From Hydrogenovibrio halophilus DSM 15072 (GTDB taxonomy: Bacteria; Pseudomonadota; Gammaproteobacteria; Thiomicrospirales; Thiomicrospiraceae): a stretch of 64,000 nt of DNA. The stretch is taken from contig NZ_KB913033.1 of NCBI RefSeq assembly GCF_000384235.1, forward strand, positions 2,053,164 through 2,117,163, in the 5' to 3' direction. The notes beneath the pieces were generated by a model. It searched no databases. It had not been told where the DNA came from and saw only the letters and a program-made list of their open reading frames with translations. A program made the translations under genes and the position numbers. Shown here in pieces: positions 30,620 through 40,249 of this stretch. The first letter of the stretch is position 1. Each line of letters opens with the position of its first letter.

Positions 30620-31543
30620 ATGTCTGAAAGGTCTCGTCGTCATGTGCATGGAGTGGTGTTGGTCGATAAACCGGCCGGCATCACCTCCAATGCCGTTCTG
30701 CAGCAGGTCAAACGTCTGTTTTCCGCCAAAAAAGGCGGTCACACCGGTGCGCTGGACCCATTTGCCACTGGCCTGCTGCCGATCTGTCTGGGCGAAGCCA
30801 CCAAGTTTTCCGGTTTTCTGCTCAACGCCAAAAAGGGTTACATCGCCACCCTCCAACTCGGGCAGGCCACCGATTCCGGGGATTGCAACGGTCAGCCGAC
30901 CGAAACCGCTCCGGTGCCGGAACTGACCACCGAAACCGTGGTGGGCGTGCTCAATACCTTTCTGGGTACCTCGCTCCAGATTCCTCCCATGTACTCGGCC
31001 CTGAAGCATCAGGGACGTCCTTTGTACGAATACGCCCGTCAGGGCATTGAGATTGAGCGCCCACCCCGGGAAATCACTCTGGATCGGATTGTGCTGAAAG
31101 GCATTGACGCCGATCAGATCCGCTTTGAAGTGCTCTGCAGCAAAGGCACCTACGTCCGCACTCTGGGCGAGGACATTGCCAAAGAACTGGGCACAGTCGG
31201 GCATTTGATCGGCCTGCATCGCACCCAGAGCGGCGCTTTGACCGCCGAAAACATGCACACGCTGGAAACGATTGAAGCCGACCCCGAAGCAACGCTATTG
31301 CCGATGGACACCCCGCTGGGTCATTTGCCTGCCATGGCGCTGAACGCGGAAGACACACAAACCATTCTCCGCGGCGGCAAGCTTGCTGTCGACCGGCCCG
31401 AAACCGATCTGGTGCGATTTTACGATGACCAGGGGCGTTTCATCGGCGTAGGCGAATGGCAGGTGGAAAAAAGCCGGCTCAAGCCCAAACGTCTGGTTCA
31501 GGTGGACTTGCTGACGCAAGAGGTGCAACCCTCGGCGACATGA
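30620..31543 (+). CDS. truB: tRNA pseudouridine-55 synthase TruB
   Basis: 307-aa enzyme making pseudouridine 55 in the T-loop of nearly all tRNAs. Signature HTGALDPFATGLLPICLGEATKF with catalytic Asp at about residue 46. Also GIEIERPPREITLDRI, CSKGTYVRTLGEDIAKELGTVGHL and a C-terminal PUA-like domain. The ribosome-binding site is TGGAGAAC. It follows rbfA across 89 bp that hold one exact palindrome copy (30567-30578). Confidence 0.97.
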   Translation: MSERSRRHVHGVVLVDKPAGITSNAVLQQVKRLFSAKKGGHTGALDPFATGLLPICLGEATKFSGFLLNAKKGYIATLQLGQATDSGDCNGQPTETAPVPELTTETVVGVLNTFLGTSLQIPPMYSALKHQGRPLYEYARQGIEIERPPREITLDRIVLKGIDADQIRFEVLCSKGTYVRTLGEDIAKELGTVGHLIGLHRTQSGALTAENMHTLETIEADPEATLLPMDTPLGHLPAMALNAEDTQTILRGGKLAVDRPETDLVRFYDDQGRFIGVGEWQVEKSRLKPKRLVQVDLLTQEVQPSAT

Positions 31544-31625
31544 ACGAGTAAGCCCAGGTTTTTGCCATGCGCGCTGTCGTTCGAGCGACGTCGAATCATC
31601 TTTGGAAAGCCGTACCGGATCGAAA

Positions 31626-32531
31626 ATGTCGATAACTTCCCAGCCTGAGCAACCCTCACCGCATCAACCCTCACCGCATCAGCCCTTGCTTGACTTGCGT
31701 CGCCGCGAGGCCTATTTCAGCGCGCATTGGCCGGGTGCGACCCATCTGCACTGGCCGTCTTTGCCACAACGTCTCAACGAACTGCCATCGCGTCCAGCCG
31801 ATCTGCAACTGGTCGGGGACGATCCGGTGGCGTTGCGCCAGGCCAGCGAATTACTTCAGGCCAAAGGCTACCGCATCCATGCCGCGTTCGATTGGGCGCG
31901 GCTGATGACAACCGACACACCAGGCCTGGTCAAAAACAGTGCCGAATCCAGACGACTGTGGCAGCCTTCCCACAGTGTGACCGAGTTTGTTCAGATGTGT
32001 GAGGAGGCCCTTACCCCGTTTGACCGCTCGAATGCGCCCTCTGCTTTGGATGTGGGTTGTGGCGGCGGTCGGGACAGCGTGTTTCTGGCCGCGCATGGCT
32101 GGTCGGTGACCGCGGTGGAACAGCAACAGCGGGTGCTGACCCGTGCCAGAGCGCTGGAAGTCCACTGGGCCGCAACGCTGGACACGCCGCCCGATCCCAT
32201 TGACTGGCGATGTGACGACGTGACCCGGCCTGTGACCGGTTTCTGGCAAAAGGGTTACGATGCGATTCTGGCGGTACGCTTTCTCAATCGCTCGCTCTGG
32301 CCGCAAATGCGTCAGGCTTTGCGTCCGGGCGGTTATCTGCTGTTTGAAACCTTTGTACAGGGTGCGGAAAAACACGGTGGCCCTAAAAATCCCAATCATC
32401 TTCTGCAACCGGGCGAGTTGGCACAAACCTTTGCGGAATTTCGTATCATAACTGATAAAATAGCGCCATTAGCAGACGGTCGCCCAGTGAATCGGTTTCT
32501 CGCACAAAAGCCGACCGACCCGATGAATTGA
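31626..32531 (+). CDS. Rhodanese-like / SAM-dependent methyltransferase fusion
   Basis: 301-aa protein. Residues about 20-100 resemble a rhodanese domain (LLDLRRREAYFSAHWPGATHLHWPSL) without an evident active-site cysteine, so it is likely inactive. The C-terminal part is a class I methyltransferase with motif I LDVGCGGGRDSVFLAAHGWSVTAVE and LRPGGYLLFETF, similar to TehB-type enzymes; the substrate is unknown. An in-frame 15-bp tandem duplication at 31650-31679 encodes PSPHQ twice. The palindrome at 31919-31930 is read as PGLV. I chose the ATG at 31626 rather than an upstream TTG. It lies between truB and a CNMP gene. Confidence 0.8.
   Translation: MSITSQPEQPSPHQPSPHQPLLDLRRREAYFSAHWPGATHLHWPSLPQRLNELPSRPADLQLVGDDPVALRQASELLQAKGYRIHAAFDWARLMTTDTPGLVKNSAESRRLWQPSHSVTEFVQMCEEALTPFDRSNAPSALDVGCGGGRDSVFLAAHGWSVTAVEQQQRVLTRARALEVHWAATLDTPPDPIDWRCDDVTRPVTGFWQKGYDAILAVRFLNRSLWPQMRQALRPGGYLLFETFVQGAEKHGGPKNPNHLLQPGELAQTFAEFRIITDKIAPLADGRPVNRFLAQKPTDPMN
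31919..31930. repeat. Iterated palindrome (exact) in the methyltransferase gene
   Basis: ACCAGGCCTGGT followed by CAAAAAC; read as TPGLVKN. Confidence 0.9.
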
Positions 32532-32549
32532 CCAGTAAGGAACCCTCGT

Positions 32550-33041
32550 ATGAAAGAAATGACCAGCGATCAATTGTTTGACTATTTTCAGAAAAACGCC
32601 ATCTGCGAATCTCTGACCCGTCAGGATGTGGAAGTCATGTCGCATTTTTTGCAGGAAAAAACCTTCAAACGCGGCGAAATCATCAATGACATGGGCGATG
32701 TGGGCGATTCCATGTATTTCATTGTCAGTGGCCGGGTGGCGTTTTCGTCTTCGGACGGGCAGGACGAAGCCGAAGTCGGGATACAGAGTCCGGGCAATCT
32801 GATCGGTGAAATGTCGTTTTTTGACCGCAAGCCGCGGATGCTGCGGATGAAAGCGGCGAGCAAAGAAGTGTTTATGCTGGAAATCACCCGCCCCATGTAC
32901 GACCGGCTCAAGGTCGAGCACCCTTATATCGCAGTGAATCTGGTGGAAAACGCGGTGGTCAGTCTGGACCATCTTATTCGGGCGCTCAGCAGCGATCTGT
33001 CCCAGTTTGAGCACTACATGCACGGCTTCGGTCGCCACTGA
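32550..33041 (+). CDS. Single-domain cyclic-nucleotide-binding (Crp-like effector) protein
   Basis: 163-aa cytosolic protein consisting of one CNMP-binding beta-roll (about 10-130; FKRGEIINDMGDVGDSMYFIVSGRVAF and GNLIGEMSFFDRKPRMLRMKAAS) and a helical C-terminus. No DNA-binding helix-turn-helix follows, so it is not a Crp/Fnr regulator. The phosphate-binding pocket (GEMSFFDRKPR) partly resembles cAMP-binding GELALxxxxPRAA, with a change from the Arg-Ala-Ala consensus. Ligand and partner are unknown. The start follows AGTAAGGAACCCTCGT. Confidence 0.75.
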   Translation: MKEMTSDQLFDYFQKNAICESLTRQDVEVMSHFLQEKTFKRGEIINDMGDVGDSMYFIVSGRVAFSSSDGQDEAEVGIQSPGNLIGEMSFFDRKPRMLRMKAASKEVFMLEITRPMYDRLKVEHPYIAVNLVENAVVSLDHLIRALSSDLSQFEHYMHGFGRH

Positions 33042-33063
33042 TTTGCCGTCCGGCACAAACCGC

Positions 33064-33091
33064 TGGACAAACCGAATCGTTTGCGTATAAT
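33064..33091 (+). promoter_or_regulatory. rpsO: Sigma-70 promoter of rpsO-pnp
   Basis: TGGACA at 33064-33069, 16-bp spacer, TATAAT at 33086-33091, about 65 bp upstream of rpsO. The segment after it can hold the S15 autoregulatory leader. Confidence 0.75.
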
Positions 33092-33158
33092 ACGCGCTTC
33101 TCTGCCATCGGTTGCGGAGCAAGTAAATTTTTTATAAACCGATTGAAAAGGAATGATT

Positions 33159-33425
33159 ATGCTGACACCCGAAGACAAACAGAACATCGTAAAAGAGTAC
33201 GCCCAGAAGTCAGGCGACACCGGTTCGCCGGAAGTTCAGGTTGCGTTGTTGACACACCGCATCACCTACCTGACCGAGCACTTTAAGGATCACAAGCAGG
33301 ACAACCATTCACGTACCGGTTTGTTGCGCCTGGTTGGCCGTCGTCGTAAGTTGCTGGATTACCTGCACCGTAAAAACGCCGACCGTTATTTTGCTCTGAT
33401 CAAGAAGCTGGGTCTGCGTAAGTAA
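33159..33425 (+). CDS. rpsO: 30S ribosomal protein S15
   Basis: 88-aa primary 16S rRNA-binding protein. Family core [70 protein letters not shown]. The AAAAGGA ribosome-binding site is one base before an ATG at 33153 and 7 bases before the ATG at 33159, so the latter is chosen. It precedes pnp, the usual rpsO-pnp order, with a strong terminator in between. Confidence 0.98.
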   Translation: MLTPEDKQNIVKEYAQKSGDTGSPEVQVALLTHRITYLTEHFKDHKQDNHSRTGLLRLVGRRRKLLDYLHRKNADRYFALIKKLGLRK

Positions 33426-33445
33426 CCCCTTTTGCGATCGACCAG

Positions 33446-33483
33446 AAAACCCGCGATGCCCATACTGGGCCGCGGGTTTTTTT
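33446..33483 (+). terminator. Rho-independent terminator after rpsO
   Basis: Stem AACCCGCG/CGCGGGTT extended by inner GCCC/GGGC pairing with loop ATACT, followed by T7. Confidence 0.88.
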
Positions 33484-33581
33484 GTGCCCGTTTGACCGAA
33501 CCCCATCTCCATGCTTTTCTGGCCAGAGCAGTTACGTTAAAATGGCCAATTCCGATGCATCCGGCAGGAAACCGAGTTAAG

Positions 33582-33632
33582 CCTGAATCTGAAAGCGATG
33601 TCGACGCCGTCGATTGCGCTTTCCGATTCAGG
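33582..33632 (+). promoter_or_regulatory. pnp leader stem-loop (likely RNase III site for autoregulation)
   Basis: Long RNA hairpin in the pnp 5' leader. CCTGAATC and GAAAGCG on the left pair with CGCTTTC and GATTCAGG on the right with one internal mismatch, then an inner TCGAC-GCC-GTCGA stem. In E. coli a similar hairpin is cut by RNase III and lets PNPase repress its own message. Same role inferred here from position and shape. Confidence 0.7.
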
Positions 33633-33681
33633 TTTCAAAGGTCCGGGCATCACCTTCAGATTATTTACAAGGACCTGAACC

Positions 33682-35769
33682 ATGTCGAAAATTACCAAAA
33701 CGTTTGAATACGGCCAGCACACGGTGCGGCTGGAAACCGGCGAAATTGCCCGCCAGGCCGATGGTGCCGTGATGGTTGCCATGGGCGACACCCAGTTGCT
33801 GGTCACCGTTGTGGCCGCCAAGGAACCCAAAGCGGGCCAGGACTTTTTCCCGCTGATGGTGCAGTATCAGGAAAAATCCTATGCCGCCGGTCGCATTCCC
33901 GGCGGTTTTCTCAAGCGTGAAGGGCGTCCTTCGGAAAAGGAAACCCTGACTTCGCGCCTGATCGACCGTCCGATCCGTCCGCTGTTCCCCAAAGGCTTTA
34001 TGAACGAAGTCCAGGTCATTGCCACCGTGGTGTCTCTGGACCCGGAAGTCGGCACCGAAGTCCCGGCCATGCTGGGCACCTCAGCCGCTTTGGCGATTTC
34101 AGGGATTCCCTTTGCCGGGCCCATCGGTGCGGCCGTCGTGGGCTACACCGAAGACGACGGTTACCTGCTGAACCCATCGGACGAGCAGTTGCTGACCTCC
34201 GATCTGGAGCTGAGTGTGGCCGGGACCGCTGACGCGGTATTGATGGTGGAATCCGAAGCCTCGGAACTGCCCGAAGACGTGATGCTGGGCGCGGTGATGT
34301 ACGGTCATGAGCAGATGCAGGTGGCGATTTCGGCGATCAAGGCGTTTCAGGAAGAAGCCGGCAAACCGGCCTGGGACTGGACGCCTCCGGCGGACAACAC
34401 CGATCTGCAGAGCGCGGTCGAATCGAAGGCCAAAGCCGATGTGGAAGCGGCCTATTCCATTGCCGACAAAATGCAGCGTTATGACGCACTGAATGCGGCC
34501 AAAGCGAAGTTGATGGAAAGCCTGGCCGTTTCCGAAGACAACCCGGACGGGTTCGAAGCCGGTGACATCGAAAAAGCCTTTGGCCGTTTGCAGAAAACGA
34601 TTGTGCGTGGACGCATCATTGCCGGTGAACCGCGCATTGATGGACGTGACACCCAAACCATCCGACCGATTGACTGTCAGGTGGGCGTGCTGCCCAAAGT
34701 ACACGGTTCGGCGCTGTTTACCCGTGGTGAAACCCAGGCGCTGGTGGTCACCACGCTGGGCACCGAAAAAGACTCGAAGCTGGTGGACGAGCTGACCGGC
34801 TCCTATTCCGACCGCTTTATGCTGCATTACAACTTCCCTCCGTTTTCGGTGGGCGAATGCGGACGATTCGGCACGCCCGGGCGTCGTGAAATCGGTCATG
34901 GCATGTTGGCGCGCCGTGGCGTGGCCGCGTTGCTGCCGACCGAAGACGAGTTTCCCTACACCATCCGTGTGGTCTCGGAAATCACCGAATCCAACGGTTC
35001 CTCTTCCATGGCCACCGTCTGTGGTACCTCCATGTCATTGATGCACGCCGGGGTGCCGGTGGCGTCTCCGATTGCCGGGATTGCCATGGGGCTGGTCAAG
35101 GAAGACAGCGGTTTTGCGGTTCTGTCCGACATTCTGGGCGACGAAGATCACCTGGGCGACATGGACTTCAAGGTGGCCGGGACTGAGCAGGGCGTGACCG
35201 CCTTGCAGATGGACATCAAAATCACCGGCATTACCCGTGAGATCATGGAAATCGCGCTGGATCAGGCCAAATCCGGGCGTTTGCACATTCTCAAGGAAAT
35301 GGACAAGGCGATTCAGGCTTCCAATGCGTCGGTGGCTTCGACCGCACCGCGCTTTTTCAATGTGAAGGTCAAGCCGGAAAAAGTCCGTGAAATCATCGGC
35401 AAAGGCGGCGCGACCATTCGTGCCATCACCGAAGAAACCGGCGTCACCATTGAAATCGACGACAGCGGCGTCGTGAAAATCGCGGCGGTGGACGATGCGT
35501 CGGCCGAAGCGGCCAAGCTCCGAATTGCGGAAATCACCGCGGAACCGGAAATCGGCAAAGTCTATCCGGCCAAAGTGGTCAAGATCGTCGATTTCGGTGC
35601 CTTTGTGTCCTACATGCCCGGTCGTGAAGGCCTGGTGCACGTTTCGCAAATCGCTGATGAGCGGGTCGAAGACGTCAACGAATACCTGAAAGAAGGCGAA
35701 GAAATCGAAGTGCGCCTGATCGACGTTGACAAGCAGGGACGCGTCAAGCTCTCGATCAAAGAGGTGTAA
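33682..35769 (+). CDS. pnp: Polyribonucleotide nucleotidyltransferase (PNPase)
   Basis: 695-aa phosphorolytic 3'-5' exoribonuclease and degradosome component. Two RNase PH-like domains (about 10-210 and 310-545, with [36 protein letters not shown] and [16 protein letters not shown]), a helical linker, a KH domain (about 555-615, [22 protein letters not shown]) and an S1 domain (about 620-690, [30 protein letters not shown]). Length is close to E. coli PNPase (711). One exact palindrome copy starts 6 bp after the stop. Confidence 0.98.
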   Translation: MSKITKTFEYGQHTVRLETGEIARQADGAVMVAMGDTQLLVTVVAAKEPKAGQDFFPLMVQYQEKSYAAGRIPGGFLKREGRPSEKETLTSRLIDRPIRPLFPKGFMNEVQVIATVVSLDPEVGTEVPAMLGTSAALAISGIPFAGPIGAAVVGYTEDDGYLLNPSDEQLLTSDLELSVAGTADAVLMVESEASELPEDVMLGAVMYGHEQMQVAISAIKAFQEEAGKPAWDWTPPADNTDLQSAVESKAKADVEAAYSIADKMQRYDALNAAKAKLMESLAVSEDNPDGFEAGDIEKAFGRLQKTIVRGRIIAGEPRIDGRDTQTIRPIDCQVGVLPKVHGSALFTRGETQALVVTTLGTEKDSKLVDELTGSYSDRFMLHYNFPPFSVGECGRFGTPGRREIGHGMLARRGVAALLPTEDEFPYTIRVVSEITESNGSSSMATVCGTSMSLMHAGVPVASPIAGIAMGLVKEDSGFAVLSDILGDEDHLGDMDFKVAGTEQGVTALQMDIKITGITREIMEIALDQAKSGRLHILKEMDKAIQASNASVASTAPRFFNVKVKPEKVREIIGKGGATIRAITEETGVTIEIDDSGVVKIAAVDDASAEAAKLRIAEITAEPEIGKVYPAKVVKIVDFGAFVSYMPGREGLVHVSQIADERVEDVNEYLKEGEEIEVRLIDVDKQGRVKLSIKEV

Positions 35770-35774
35770 CAATC

Positions 35775-35786
35775 ACCAGGCCTGGT
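35775..35786. repeat. Iterated palindrome (exact) after pnp
   Basis: ACCAGGCCTGGT 6 bp after the pnp stop. Confidence 0.9.
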
Positions 35787-35812
35787 GGTTTTGACACCAG
35801 CCCGTTTTCAAA

Positions 35813-35838
35813 GAAGCCGTTTTATGCGGCTTTTTTTT
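35813..35838 (+). terminator. Rho-independent terminator after pnp
   Basis: AAGCCG-ttttatg-CGGCTT hairpin followed by T8, 30 bp before the next gene. Confidence 0.8.
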
Positions 35839-35868
35839 GTCTTACCCAATTCATTAAGGAAATTCTGC

Positions 35869-38781
35869 ATGACGAATCATCAAGCGTTTTCACTGATTCA
35901 CCGCCAGAGCATCGATTCACTGAACCTCGACGTGGAGCATTATCGTCACAAGGTCACCGGTGCCGATCATTACCATCTGGCCTGTGACGACCCGCAGAAT
36001 GTGTTTATGGTGGCGTTGCGCACCGTGCCCATGGATTCCACCGGGGTCGCGCACATTCTGGAACACACCGTTTTGTGCGGCAGTGAAAAATACCCGGTAC
36101 GCGACCCGTTTTTCATGATGATTCGTCGCTCGCTCAACACCTTTATGAACGCCCTGACCGCCAGTGACTGGACGGCGTATCCGTTTGCCACCGAAAACCG
36201 AAAGGACTTTGACAATCTGTTGCAAGTCTATCTGGATGCGGTGTTTTTCCCTCAGATCGATCCGCTGGATTTTGCTCAGGAAGGGCACCGACTGGAATTT
36301 GAAACCATTGATGATCCCAAGTCGGATCTGACCTACAAAGGCGTGGTGTTCAACGAAATGAAAGGCGCGATGAGTTCGCCCGTGGCCACCTTGTTCCAGA
36401 AGGTGACCGAAGAGTTGTATCCGACCGGTACCTATCATTACAACTCCGGTGGCGATCCGGCGGAAATTCCAAAGCTGACGCACGCGCAGATGAAAGCGTT
36501 TCACCAGACCCATTATCACCCGTCCAACTCGGTGTTTCTGACCTATGGCGACATTCCGGCCGTCGAACATCAGACCCGAATGGAAGAACTGGCCTTGTCC
36601 CGCTTTGACGATTCGATCGGCAAAACGTTGGTCGACAACACCGAGCGTCTGTCCGCGCCCAAAACCGTGGAAACCACTTACGCGCTGAACGAAGACGATC
36701 TGTCGAAAAAAACGCACGTCGTATTGAGCTGGTTGCTGGGCGAAAATCAGGACCCGATGGTGGTGCTCAAAGGCCATCTGCTCAGCTCGGTGCTGCTGGA
36801 CAACAGCGCTTCGCCATTGCGTCAGGCGCTGGAAGAGTGCGAGTTTGCGACCGCGCCATCGCCTTTGTGCGGGTTTGAAGACGGCAACAAGGAAATGGCC
36901 TTTGCCGCCGGCGTTCAGGGCTCCGAGCCGGAACACGCCCAGGCGGTGGAAGACCTGATTATGACCACGCTGCAAAACGTGGCCAAAGACGGCGTGCCTC
37001 AGGAAGACGTGGAAGCGATGCTGCACCAGTTGGAATTCGGTCAGCGCGAAGTCGGCGGCGACGGCTTTCCTTATGGTTTGCAGTTGATCATGCAGGCCTT
37101 GCCCGGCGCGCTGCACGAAGGCGATCCGATTGCGTTGCTGGACGTGGATGAGGCCTTGTTGCAACTGCGACAGGACATTCAGGACCCACGTTTTATTCCC
37201 GAACTGGTTCAAAGCTGGATTCTGGACAACCCGCACCGTGTGCGCCTGACCATGACGCCCGATCCCGAGCAGGCCGAGCGTGAAGCGGCCGCCGAAAAAG
37301 CGCGGCTGGAAGCCACTCAAGCCAACCTGACCGAGGCCGAAAAAACCGCCATCATCGAACAGGCTCAGGCATTGCAGGCGCGTCAGGACGAAGACGACGA
37401 TCCGTCCATGCTGCCGGAAGTCACCAAGGACGATGTGCCCGAGACGTTAAAGCAGATCCAGCCGGCGCATCGTGCCAGCCGTGAAGTGCCGTATCAGACC
37501 TATGAAGCGGGCACCAATGGCCTGACTTACTTGCAGATGGTGCTGGACCTGCCGGAACTGAGCGAGTCCGAGCGCGAACTGATGCCGCTGTTTAACACCT
37601 GCCTGAGCGAAGTCGGGGCCGCCGGACGCGATTATCTGCAGAATCAGGCGCTGCAGGCGGCGGTCACAGGCGGGCTGGGAGCCAATTCCACCCTCAAGGC
37701 CGATCTGAACGATGCCTCCGGCTTTCACAGCCATTTTGTGATTTCGGGCAAAGCGTTGAACGCCAATCAGCAGGCCTTGAGCGATCTGATGTTTGAAACA
37801 CTGGAACAGCCGCGTTTTGACGAAGAAGACCGGATCAAGGACCTGATCGGACAAATCCGCGCTTCGGTCGAACACTCGGTCACCAATAACGGTCATGCGC
37901 TGGCGATGATGGCGGCCAACCAGAATCATTCCGCTGTCGCCAACTGGCAGTTCCAGCGTTCCGGTTTTGCCGGGATTCAGACCATCAAGCGCCTGAGCGA
38001 CGGTCTGGCGGATGAGGCCGCACTGGGCCGGATTCAGGAAGGGTTTGCCGACATTCAGCACAAACTGATGCAAACCGCCAAACAGGCGTTGATCATCAGC
38101 GATGCCGACGGTCTGCCATCGGCCTTGTCGGCCACACAGGGCTGGGACACCTTGTTTGAACAGAAACACCCGGCGCGAGGGCTCTCACTGGACGTGGAAA
38201 ACAGCCAAATTCACCAGGCCTGGGTCACCAGCACCCAGGTCAATTTCTGCGCCCAGTCGTATCCGGCGGTGATGGCCGGTCACGCCGATGCACCGGCGCT
38301 GTCGGTGCTGGGCGCGATGCTGCGCAATGGCTTTCTGCATACCGCTGTGCGTGAAAAAGGCGGGGCCTATGGCGGCGGGGCGACCTACAATCCGGAAGCG
38401 GGCAGCTTTGCCTTCTTCTCCTACCGTGATCCCAGAGTGCTGGCCACGTTTGCCGATTTTGAGCATTCACTGGACTGGGTACTGGGGGAACAGGCCACGC
38501 AAAGCAAAGTGGACGAAGCGATCCTGAATGTGATCAGCGCCATCGACAAACCCGGTTCGCCAGCCGGCGAGGCGCGCAAAGCGTTCTACTACGAACTCTA
38601 TGGCCGCAGTCACGAAATTCGCACCGCGTACCGCCAGGCGATTCTGGACACAACGCTGGACGACGTACGCCGCGTCGCAGAGTCTTACCTCAAACCCGAA
38701 AACGCCTCACGCGCCGTGCTCACCAACGCCGAAAACGGCCAGATGCTGACCGAACACGGCTTTAAAATGCATCAGCTTTAA
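35869..38781 (+). CDS. PreP/Cym1-type M16C zinc metalloprotease
   Basis: 970-aa protease related to organellar presequence peptidases. The inverted zinc motif HILEH (within VAHILEHTVLCGSEKYPVRDPFF) and the downstream Glu region NEMKGAMSS are present, as are M16C domains, a central coiled-coil hinge (about 455-530, rich in Ala, Glu and Gln) and an inactive C-terminal half with REKGGAYGGGATYNPEAG. Length agrees with PreP (about 970-1000). No signal peptide is seen, so it likely degrades peptides in the cytosol. The ATG at 35869 follows TTAAGGAAATTCTGC. The core palindrome is embedded at 38213-38224 (HQAWV). Confidence 0.92.
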   Translation: MTNHQAFSLIHRQSIDSLNLDVEHYRHKVTGADHYHLACDDPQNVFMVALRTVPMDSTGVAHILEHTVLCGSEKYPVRDPFFMMIRRSLNTFMNALTASDWTAYPFATENRKDFDNLLQVYLDAVFFPQIDPLDFAQEGHRLEFETIDDPKSDLTYKGVVFNEMKGAMSSPVATLFQKVTEELYPTGTYHYNSGGDPAEIPKLTHAQMKAFHQTHYHPSNSVFLTYGDIPAVEHQTRMEELALSRFDDSIGKTLVDNTERLSAPKTVETTYALNEDDLSKKTHVVLSWLLGENQDPMVVLKGHLLSSVLLDNSASPLRQALEECEFATAPSPLCGFEDGNKEMAFAAGVQGSEPEHAQAVEDLIMTTLQNVAKDGVPQEDVEAMLHQLEFGQREVGGDGFPYGLQLIMQALPGALHEGDPIALLDVDEALLQLRQDIQDPRFIPELVQSWILDNPHRVRLTMTPDPEQAEREAAAEKARLEATQANLTEAEKTAIIEQAQALQARQDEDDDPSMLPEVTKDDVPETLKQIQPAHRASREVPYQTYEAGTNGLTYLQMVLDLPELSESERELMPLFNTCLSEVGAAGRDYLQNQALQAAVTGGLGANSTLKADLNDASGFHSHFVISGKALNANQQALSDLMFETLEQPRFDEEDRIKDLIGQIRASVEHSVTNNGHALAMMAANQNHSAVANWQFQRSGFAGIQTIKRLSDGLADEAALGRIQEGFADIQHKLMQTAKQALIISDADGLPSALSATQGWDTLFEQKHPARGLSLDVENSQIHQAWVTSTQVNFCAQSYPAVMAGHADAPALSVLGAMLRNGFLHTAVREKGGAYGGGATYNPEAGSFAFFSYRDPRVLATFADFEHSLDWVLGEQATQSKVDEAILNVISAIDKPGSPAGEARKAFYYELYGRSHEIRTAYRQAILDTTLDDVRRVAESYLKPENASRAVLTNAENGQMLTEHGFKMHQL
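38213..38224. repeat. Iterated palindrome, 10-bp core, in the PreP gene
   Basis: ACCAGGCCTGGG; read as HQAWV. Confidence 0.75.
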
Positions 38782-38981
38782 AAGTCTGTAACACTTCAAA
38801 TGGCAAGCAAAAGCCCGGCGCGTTAGTCGGGCCGGACAAAGGTTTGTCATAGAGGTTTGTCATGAACGCTCATATTGATTGACCTGAGAAAAATAAACCC
38901 ATAAGATTTAATATGTTGACGGAAAATCATGGGCGTATATTTGGTTGTTAATGAAGCCGTTGCTTTATTTGGGAGACAAAC

Positions 38982-39326
38982 ATGCCGGGCAAGTTGAAGC
39001 CGATTAGAATTTTTGGGTACCGAGAAGGCGATGTGTGGCAGGCATACTGCATCGACTTTAATCTGGCCGCGCAGGCTGATACGGCAGAAGACGTCAGATC
39101 CGTCATGCTCGAAATGGTCAAAACCTACGTTGATGACGCCTTAGAAGGGCAAGACAAGGCACATGCCGATGTCTTTTTGAACCGAAAAGCGCCATTGTCA
39201 ATTCGTTTGAAATATTACTGGGTGCTTGCAAAACATGCCGTTTACCAGCTTCGTAGAAAGCTTGATTTTGCCTTCACCGATATGCTCGATATCGACACCC
39301 TGCAAAACAACCACCGCCCTGCCTGA
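38982..39326 (+). CDS. Hypothetical protein, HicB-antitoxin-like fold at N-terminus
   Basis: 114-aa protein of unknown function. The first 60 residues (IFGYREGDVWQAYCIDFNLAAQADTAEDVRSVMLEMVKTYV) resemble the partial RNase H-like fold of HicB-type proteins, where a short beta-sheet precedes an ExA-type helix. The C-terminus is basic and hydrophobic (LKYYWVLAKHAVYQLRRKL). No HicA partner is next to it. The start follows TTGGGAGACAAAC, a good ribosome-binding site. It sits at the left edge of the cassette array, but no clear attC follows it, so whether it is a cassette is unsure. Confidence 0.6.
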   Translation: MPGKLKPIRIFGYREGDVWQAYCIDFNLAAQADTAEDVRSVMLEMVKTYVDDALEGQDKAHADVFLNRKAPLSIRLKYYWVLAKHAVYQLRRKLDFAFTDMLDIDTLQNNHRPA

Positions 39327-39403
39327 TGGGGCGTTGGCTGCTCAAAAAATGCCCACCTCTGACCTATCGTGATGTTCATTTATAGTTAGATTTGGGAAAA
39401 AAT

Positions 39404-40249
39404 ATGGTGGGATACGCAAAAAACCTGAGGAAGAGAGTTCAAAACAAGGGTCACAAGGTTGGGTTTTGCGTTATCTGCGGAGATAAGGGGCCTCTCTCTA
39501 GGGATCATGTTCCGCCAAAGGGGTGCAACAACCTCAATGACGTGGAGATCATGGCTCTCCTTCCGTCAGAAAACTCCGCCAAAGTTGGCACTACATCTCA
39601 AGGCGGAACCCATTACCGGACATTATGTGGGGAATGCAATAATACCCGGCTTGGGATCCACTACGACCCTGCGCTTATCAACCTGTCTAACGCAATCACT
39701 GCCTTAGCTTTGGGGGCGAAGAGACAAAAAATTGCCCTACCTCGAACCATTTACCCGTTCATCAAACCACAACGAATAGCTAGAGCCGTTGTTGGTCATG
39801 TTTTGGCTGGTCTGGCGGTAGAAGAAACAAACCAAGGTTTGCTATCGAGTCCAATCAGTGACTCGTTGAGAAGTTATTTCCTAGATGAGACAGCAGACTT
39901 CCCTGAGAATCTGGAAATTTACTATTGGCTGTATCCCTCCAGAAGGCAGGTACTGATTAAAAACGTTGGGAAATCGTTAATCAATAGTGCTGGTAAGAGA
40001 GAGGTGGTCTTCGGCCATATTTTTAAATTTCTTCCGCTTGGATTCTGGCTGGTGTTCAACGGTACAAATCAGGAATCGGATTTGGTGAAATCCCTTATCA
40101 AGGATAAAACAATGGCCTTAGATGGCGTAGATCAGGTTGAAATTGATTTGCATCGAGTTCCTCCATTGGATTTTCCTGAGGGACCAAAGGGAAATGAGTT
40201 TATTGCACTCAACAGTGATTATGCTGCACACACACGGGATAAAATCTAA
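39404..40249 (+). CDS. Cassette-borne HNH-like zinc protein
   Basis: 281-aa protein. The N-terminal part has CVICG, RDHVPPKGC and later CGECNNTRLG, the pattern of HNH endonuclease-like zinc folds in which two CxxC pairs frame an RDHxxPK motif. The rest (about 100-281) is unrecognized. Nuclease activity is inferred only. The frame starts at ATG 39404 after GGGAAAAAAT, 13 bp after the cassette boundary. The stop TAA overlaps the first attC core (ATCTAAC). Base composition is lower in GC than chromosomal genes. Confidence 0.7.
   Translation: MVGYAKNLRKRVQNKGHKVGFCVICGDKGPLSRDHVPPKGCNNLNDVEIMALLPSENSAKVGTTSQGGTHYRTLCGECNNTRLGIHYDPALINLSNAITALALGAKRQKIALPRTIYPFIKPQRIARAVVGHVLAGLAVEETNQGLLSSPISDSLRSYFLDETADFPENLEIYYWLYPSRRQVLIKNVGKSLINSAGKREVVFGHIFKFLPLGFWLVFNGTNQESDLVKSLIKDKTMALDGVDQVEIDLHRVPPLDFPEGPKGNEFIALNSDYAAHTRDKI

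Noticed and set aside
35917-37320. Long open frame antisense to the PreP protease gene
   Set aside because: Composition shadow rich in Arg, His and Gln with no family similarity.
38982-39326. HicAB toxin-antitoxin pair
   Set aside because: No HicA-like partner on either side; only a weak resemblance to HicB at the N-terminus.
39327-39391. An attC between the 114-aa gene and the HNH cassette
   Set aside because: The GTTAGAT core is present, but no matching left core or L'/L'' pairing; the segment only shows a CGCCC/GGGCG hairpin. It may instead be an attI remnant.
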